Assembly: GCF_000283155.1 (NCBI RefSeq) | Contig: NW_004454163.1 | Coordinates: forward strand, 2,638,291-2,702,290 | Direction: 5' to 3' | Length of the DNA: 64,000 nt | Origin: Ceratotherium simum simum | Taxonomy: Eukaryota > Chordata > Mammalia > Perissodactyla > Rhinocerotidae | Shown here: piece by piece, positions 58,440 to 64,000 of the stretch | Position numbering within the stretch: the first letter of the stretch is position 1 | Layout: each line of letters opens with the position of its first letter | Made by a program: the position numbers and the translations under genes | Notes under the pieces: model-generated | What the model was told of the DNA's origin: nothing | Database searches by the model: none | Seen by the model: only the letters and a program-made list of their open reading frames with translations

Positions 58440-59685
58440 ACACTATTAATATTAAAAACACATTATCTTACATTAATAGTAAGCCAATGTGAATTCGTTA
58501 TCTTGTTTTATAACCATTCTTTTTGATAAAGGCTATTTTCTTTCCTACATTTATTATATTTGACATGCTTATTGATTTCCATTGAAACATATTTCTAAAA
58601 TATTCATTTTTCAAACAAATCATGTTGAATTAAATGGTTTTATGAAAAAGATACAGTGTATTTGTAATCTAATCTTTTGAGTTGTGTTCTACTGCCCCTA
58701 ACGGGTCTAAAATGAAAGAGATAAGACAGAATATAATCAAAATAAATGAAAGAGCCTTTAAAAAAATACCCACTCTTACATCTTTTATTTGGTGGCACTG
58801 TAACAGAACATGCTAGTGTTTGTGTATGTTAAAGAACAAAACTAAAAGACCACACATAAGCATTTGAGTGAAAGTGACATGTATAACAAGTGCTTCGACT
58901 CCCAGGTTTAGCCACTGCTGGAATTGGAAATTAGCCAATAAAAGTATAAACTCAATTGCATTACTTTGAAGCAATTAAAGTTGCCTGATCGCTTTGGCTG
59001 TGATAGAAAAAGAGCATTCGCTGTGGCAGGATTAGATCAGTGAGAGGTGAGTCAGTACAGCGTGAGGTAAAATACTGATTTAAATTTTGCCTCAAGGTCT
59101 AGAGGGACTTGCTTTCATTTACTAGAAATAAGCAAGACACAAGAAGGTTTAGCGTCGCATGGAAACAGTTATCAATCAAGACCTCTACGTAATGCCAATA
59201 GACCTTAGGGGAAAGTTAAATGACTGGTATGCAACACAATGCTTACTGAACCTCAGAAGAGAACCACAGCATGACGGCAAAATCATATTTCATTTTTATT
59301 GAACCATTTATTGTAAATGATAAAATAATAGCAAAGATTAAATGGGGAAAATGTCTGTTGTTTGAATTAAAGTGTTTATCTTTCTCCTTTCAAGAATGCA
59401 TAAGATGTATACAGTCATTATGAGTTCAAAAAAAGCTTGTAGCCAAGTGTATTGTGTTGGATTTCTTGCCTTAAGTTATGAACAAATTAATTTGACAATT
59501 TATTTTTAACGATGCATTGCTCTCCTGTGTGTCTTTGTGCTTGGGTGATCAAAACATCTCTACAGATTGAACACAGCATGATTTCCTTTTCAGAGGTTCC
59601 TATATAATAACTATTTGAAAAAGATTTTTAGCTCTCAATGCTTTAGCCAATATAATGTTTAGTAAAACTATTTGACTAGTATTTT
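58440..59685. other. Nothing else recognised
   Basis: AT-rich DNA. Apart from the weak exon-like block at 59008-59047 I see no definable element. Confidence 0.4.
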
Positions 59686-59689
59686 CATC

Positions 59690-60130
59690 CAAGCCTTATT
59701 GCTACCTCCTCTTCTGTAAAACAACTTTATTCTCTAGGTCACTAATAACTTCATACTCGTAACATTGACACTAAGCAAAACTAAGCTTCCTGAAATATCT
59801 CCTTCCTTCTGGGCTTCTGTGTGACTCTTCTTGTCAAGCATTCTCCCCTTACCTAACAGACCCTTTCCTACCTTATCCTACTCTTTCCCTTGCCGCTCCA
59901 TAAAATAGGGTGCTCCCCACATTCTAGTCTCCCACTTCTCTACTCTTTTTCTCTTGAAATTGTTTCTTAGTGTCATCATAGCTTTCATTGTATGGGAATG
60001 ACCCCCAACTTGATGCCCCTATCCCATCCCCCTCCTTCATGCTCCAATATTCCTTTTCCCAATGCCTGATAGATATTTGTCAATCAATGATCCACTGGAA
60101 CGTCAAACTAACTATATCACAAACAAAATG
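59690..60130 (+). mobile_element. L2 LINE fragment, sense (ORF2, before the YADD box)
   Basis: CTAGGTCACTAATAACTTCA, CATTGACACTAAGC, CTTCCTTCTGGGCTTCTGTG and later CCAACTTGATGCCCC follow the sense L2 ORF2 region (family: GGTCACCAATGACCT, TTGACACTG, GGCTTCTATGACACC). Highly diverged. Confidence 0.6.
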
Positions 60131-60179
60131 TGTTACCCTTCCATAGTCCAGTTCCCTTTCCCTTCACTCCTTCATTTAA

Positions 60180-60600
60180 CAAATGATCTTTGAATACCTA
60201 TCGTATGCCGGCTTTCTTCTAGATTGGGGATCAGCAAACTTTTCCTGTAAAATCCAGATAGTAATATTTTAGGTTTTGCAGGCCATATGTCTCTGTTGCG
60301 GCTATTGAAGTCTGCCATTGCAGCACAAAAGCTACAATGTGAGCATGGTTGTGTTATGATAAAACTACTTATGGATGCTGAAATTTAAATTTCATATAAT
60401 TTTAATATGTCACGAATTATTACTCTTATTTTGATTTTTGGTCAACCGTTCTTAGCTCACGGGCCATAGAAAAACCAGTGGCAGCCTGGATTTGACCCAT
60501 GGGCCACAGTTCACCTACCTCTGGTAGGGGTTGATACTGGAGATTCAGCAATAAACAAGAAAGATAAGCTCCTTGCCCGGAATAATCTCAAAATTTGAAA
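60180..60600 (-). mobile_element. L2 3'-end fragment (antisense), split by a hAT element
   Basis: TTCATTTAACAAATGATCTTTG ... GTATGCCGGCTTTCTTCTAG before, and ACTGGAGATTCAGCAATAAAC ... GCTCCTTGCCC after, read as one antisense L2 3' end interrupted at about 60223/60525. Confidence 0.6.
60224..60524. mobile_element. Non-autonomous hAT DNA transposon inserted in L2
   Basis: Left end TTGGGGATCAGCAAACTTTT, interior TTTTAGGTTTTGCAGGCCAT and TCTCTGTTGCGGCTATTGAA, right end GGGCCACAGTTCACCTACCTC. The ends are inverted copies of a CAGGGGTCGGCAAACT-type terminus. This is a common mammalian hAT-derived repeat. The TSD is decayed. Confidence 0.75.
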
Positions 60601-60934
60601 GAACCTCCCCTATGCCTGCTAAGTGACCCTTCCCTCTGTTTACATAGCAACCTATGTCAAGTTTACCCCTTATTACCTACTATAACCCACTCAGTCATCA
60701 AGTTCTTTGATTCCTCTTTATCCTAAGTCTTCACACTGTCAAACAAAAGTTTAGAGTAGAAAAAAAAGAATATCCTAAATATTAATCTCAGTTTTCTATC
60801 ATTCCAAATCCTCTCAATAACCATACATAAATGTTTCCATTTATAAATAGTTGAAAATATTTTGTACTTCAAAATTTTATTTTATTTTTTTCACTTTGCA
60901 CTTTTCTATGTAAGCATTATCTTTTTTAAGGTTT

Positions 60935-61022
60935 TTGGAAACAGTTTTATTGAGATATAATGGAAATATAATAAATTACACATATTTAAAGTGTACAATA
61001 TGATAATTTTTGACTTATGTGT
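60935..61022 (-). mobile_element. L1 3'-end fragment (antisense)
   Basis: AACAGTTTTATTGAGATATAA, AATTACACATATTTAAAGTG and ACAATATGATAATTTTTGAC are the complement of an L1 3'UTR. Confidence 0.75.
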
Positions 61023-61024
61023 TA

Positions 61025-61680
61025 CTTTTTTTAATAATAGCTGTATTGAGATATAATTCACAAACCATAAAAGTCACCTTTTAAAGCAAGGAACTCAGTG
61101 ATTTTAGTATATTCAGAGTTGTGCAACCATCACCATTATCTAGTTTCACAATTAGATCACTGCAAAAAGAAACCCCACTCCGTTTAGCAATCACTCTCCA
61201 TTCCTGGCTCCTCCCAGCCCCTAGCAAACACTAATTTACTTTATGTCTCTTTGAACTTGCCTATTCTGGACATTTCATACAAATGGAATCATACAATATG
61301 TGGCCTTTTGTGTCTGGCTTCTTTCACTTGGGATAACATTTTCAAGGTTCATCCGCATCGTAGCAGGTATCAGTACTTCATTCCTTTTTATGTTGAATAA
61401 TATTCCATTGTATGGATCTACCACATTTTGTTTTGTTATCCAACAGTGATGGACATTTGGGTTGTTTCCACTTCCTGGCTGTTATGAATAATGCTACTAT
61501 GAACATTTATGTACAAGATTTTGTACATGTAGACAAATATTTTCATTTCTCTTGGGCCTGCCTGTGGGGAGTAGAATTGCTGGCTCACGTGATAACTCAG
61601 TATTGAACATATGTGGAAATGCAGCTGTACCACTTTACACTCTCAGCAGCAATATATGATGGTCTCAATCTTTCCACATC
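61025..61680 (-). mobile_element. L1 3' end, second copy (antisense)
   Basis: AGCTGTATTGAGATATAATTC, GTTGTGCAACCATCACCATT, GACATTTCATACAAATGGAATC, TTGAATAATATTCCATTGTA and TGGACATTTGGGTTGTTTCC are the complement of an L1M-type 3'UTR and ORF2 C-terminus. Confidence 0.9.
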
Positions 61681-61884
61681 ACATGTATAACTTTTGTTTT
61701 CTCTGACAGAATACTGGTTCAGATCTTTTTCACCTCATTCCTGGACTATTGAAATAGCTTTGTTTTTTACTATTCTGTCTTCAGTCTTTCATCTACTTCT
61801 ATTCATCTGTTATGAGAGGTTTGGGGATTCGATCGGAGACGTAAAAGAAACTTTCTACTCCAAACAAATGGACTGAAGGTATAT

Positions 61885-61890
61885 TTTATT
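61885..61890 (-). terminator. LTR polyadenylation signal AATAAA
   Basis: AATAAA on the minus strand, about 80 bases before the LTR end and about 410 bases downstream of the TATA box. This placement would give an unusually long R region. Confidence 0.7.
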
Positions 61891-61923
61891 ACATAGAGGA
61901 TAGTAAAGGCGATAGTCCGCAAA

Positions 61924-62095
61924 CAGATCCGAATAGGTCAAATAATAAGAGGGAAAAAACACCAGCTTGACTGGAAAGGGAAAACATCCACATCCGGCTG
62001 AGATAGCAGCAGATCCGAATAGGTCATATAATAAGAGGGAAAAACATCAGATCGATCGGAAAGGGAAACACCAGATCGACTGAAGGGAAATGACA
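61924..62095 (-). repeat. 86-bp tandem duplication inside the LTR, with shorter sub-repeats
   Basis: CAGATCCGAATAGGTCA starts at 61924 and again at 62010, each followed by (A/T)ATAATAAGAGGGAAAAA. Shorter GGAAAGGGAAACACCAGATC-like units continue to about 62140. The array lies between the TATA box and the AATAAA, that is, in the transcribed leader (R region). Confidence 0.85.
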
Positions 62096-62301
62096 CAAAT
62101 CAACCGGAAAGAGAAACACCAGGTTGACCGAAAAGAGAACACATCAGATCAATTACTTCACAATAAATCAATTACTCACAACATCCACGCCCCACTGCCG
62201 GGAGAGTCCTGTCAATCGACGCGGCTGGGCAAGGATTACACGTCCTGGGCAAGGTGTCCCTTCCACAGGTGGAACTCTCACCGGATCTCAGTCTCCAGCA
62301 G

Positions 62302-62309
62302 TTTATATA
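62302..62309 (-). promoter_or_regulatory. LTR TATA box
   Basis: TTATATAA on the minus strand, located mid-LTR upstream of the repeated leader region, as expected for a retroviral U3 promoter. Activity is not shown by sequence alone. Confidence 0.65.
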
Positions 62310-62730
62310 AGCAGTTACAGAGTTTACAGAGCAAGCATCTAGTGTTCCCATGCACCAATGGTTATCAGTGGCGTACGTGCACTGAGCCCCTTGGCTAACG
62401 TCCCAGCCCAGTAATTGTGTACGTGCATTGTTCTCTTTGGTTATCGTCTTAGCCCGGCACAGATGGCCAGTCCATCCCGTGCTACGACGCTCCAAGAACC
62501 TTGAAATGTTACAACTTGCAACTCTCTCCGTGGGAGAAGGGCCAGTTCCCACCACACAGAAAGCAGCTTTTATATTTCTTTTTGTGCTGGTGGCTGTAGG
62601 TCAATGGAGCGGCCAAACATGCTGTACTCATGTCAAGACATCATCCCACAGTCCCATTAACATCAGTTTCATCCTCCTAAGCAACAATACTCTCTGTTAC
62701 TGCCTTACCCCAAAAAACTCTCAACAGTTA

Positions 62731-63920
62731 TCTACAACCTAGGAGATAAACTGCTGATAGCTTACTCTGCAAAACCCCTAAAGATTCATAGGCCATCAAA
62801 CTTGGATATCGGTTCCTCAATAGATTATATCATGCCACGTCCGAACTCTCCAATTCAACCAAAACTGCTTATGCATTGTCTTGCTGAGTTACACCTTCTC
62901 TGGTCAGGGCTGGCTTCATCAACCTGCAACCTATGCAGTCACACGGAACCCACACCTAGAACACTGCTGCAATTAGTTTTATGCTTATTTGTCACTGTCT
63001 TGAAATTTTAATAATATTTTAACAAGAGGTCTCACATTTTCATTTTGCTGTAGACTCTGCAAATTTTGTAGTCAGTCCTGTCTGTGGAAGTTGAGTTTTA
63101 GTGTCTAACCCCATCCAATTTAGCACACACTTTTTGCATCTCAACTGCTTTTGCCACGATTGCAAAGCACTTGCCTTCTCTATTTCAGGCTAGTCAATTT
63201 TTTATATCCCTTTTATGACATTAATGCTACCAAGTTTTCATCCAGCTTTCAGTTTTTATCGTTATTCTTTCAGAAAAGTCATGATACTCATCATTATTTT
63301 ATTTTTAGTTCACAGCCCAAGCTGATCCATAGCCTGAAATAGTTTAGCAACTTTATTTTTGACTTTGAGATACAGATTCTTTGGATATTTCCTTTTAAAA
63401 AGTACTCTAGCTTAGAACAAATGTTCTCATAGTAGAGGTTTTGATCAAATACATACCTTGATGATACCGAGGCCCCTCTGGCAAAAAAAGAAAAAAGTAT
63501 GCATTCTCTAAGTGGGAAAAATTTCTTGCCTGTCAGTTTCTTTTCCATACTGAAAAGCAGATAGCCCCTTGCAGCTTTAGCAAGCACATGATTTTGGCCA
63601 AGGTGTATAGACATACTTCACTTTCAGAAAAGTTGCATGATCCGAAGCAAATGCACATGAATTGAAGTTTTATAAATTAGATACGTTCTTTCATTGCTTT
63701 AAATTGTGATTTCAGAGATAAGAGGTAAAATTCCACAAGAAATAATTTAAAAGACGACATTTTAAAGGTCTAATCTTCTATTCCGTTTAACTGCTGAGGA
63801 CAACGTTATAGCTAACAGAGGAATAAGCCCATTTTTAAAATTAGTGAAATTGTTTGCATTTGGTGAGATTTTAGATACATTAAAATTGGATTCAACTTTT
63901 CTAGTCTAAAAAAAAATAAA
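62731..63920. other. Nothing confidently recognised
   Basis: A stretch near 62995-63090 (CTTGAAATTTTAATAATATTTT, then CACATTTTCATTTTGCTGTAG) recalls a common ancient mammalian repeat, but I cannot name it safely. The remainder is AT-rich. Confidence 0.35.
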
Positions 63921-63924
63921 ACCC

Positions 63925-64000
63925 AACAAAAAACTGGATAGCCACATGCAAAAAAAATGAAAGTAGACTCTTACCTTACACCATACACAAAAATTAACTC
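63925..64000 (+). mobile_element. L1 ORF2 fragment running off the window
   Basis: ACTGGATAGCCACATGCAAA, then ACCTTACACCATACACAAAA and ATTAACTC match the same ORF2 region of the full-length L1 at about 45640-45700. It continues beyond the window. Confidence 0.88.

Larger units (their letters stand above)
61813..62726 (-). mobile_element. Solitary endogenous retrovirus LTR (914 bp), well preserved
   Basis: The plus strand begins TGAGAGGTTTGGGGATTCGA and ends AAAAAACTCTCAACA, so on its own strand it runs TGTTGAGAG ... CCTCTCA. The 4-mer GTTA flanks both sides (61809-61812 and 62727-62730), a TSD length typical of class I elements. On the minus strand there is a TATA box (TTATATAA, about 62302-62309) and a downstream AATAAA (61890-61885), placing U3, R and U5 in the expected order. 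No internal viral genes are attached. Many CG pairs remain, suggesting a relatively young copy. Confidence 0.9.

Noticed and set aside
1..64000. Search for CRISPR arrays, rRNA, snRNA-like genes, origins and prokaryotic operons
   Set aside because: No regularly spaced palindromic repeats, rRNA segments or operon-like gene packing were seen. The sequence is a vertebrate repeat landscape.

Overview
The window is mammalian nuclear DNA, most likely from a perissodactyl (horse lineage favoured, rhinoceros or tapir not excluded). The diagnostic evidence is eleven copies of a tRNA-derived SINE that opens with GGGGCTGGCC / GGGCCGGCC, carries a GGTTCGGATCC-type box B, and matches the equine repetitive element (ERE) family restricted to odd-toed ungulates. 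Most copies are flanked by clean target-site duplications (TSDs). The background is AT-rich, with ancient mammalian MIR, L2 and L1 relics. There is no bacterial-style operon content, and none of the short open frames resembles an intact host protein.

Layout: 1-9 kb holds AT-rich unique DNA, L2 relics, three EREs and an old L1 3' end. 9-16 kb is mostly unassigned, with MIRs and a hAT-like DNA transposon. 16.2-21 kb holds the most puzzling segment: on the minus strand, exon-like blocks whose splice signals and codon phases fit together but which contain several stop codons (a possible decayed gene). One of its presumed introns is split by an insertion bounded by a perfect 17-bp TSD, containing an L1 3' end, a 100-N assembly gap and about 1.2 kb of other DNA ending in an A-rich tract. 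21-32 kb is sparse: EREs, MIR/L2 scraps and a solitary LTR with a 4-bp TSD at 31.1-31.7 kb. 32-34.3 kb is an antisense L1 with an apparent internal deletion.

35.9-47.1 kb is an L1 pile-up: three L1 3' ends in the same orientation, then a full-length L1 (39801-47121, 13-bp TSD) with recognisable 5'UTR, ORF1, ORF2 and 3'UTR. It is dead (many stops, and the reverse-transcriptase FADD box reads FADH) and is itself interrupted by two EREs. 47-61 kb is quiet: MIR/L2 relics, two EREs, small tandem duplications, an LTR-like segment and one candidate 42-nt exon. 61.8-62.7 kb is a well-preserved antisense solitary LTR (4-bp TSD GTTA) with an 86-bp internal duplication. The window ends inside another L1.

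No confidently functional protein-coding gene, tRNA, rRNA or CRISPR array was found. Family names for repeats rest on recognition of consensus-like sequence, not on a database search.
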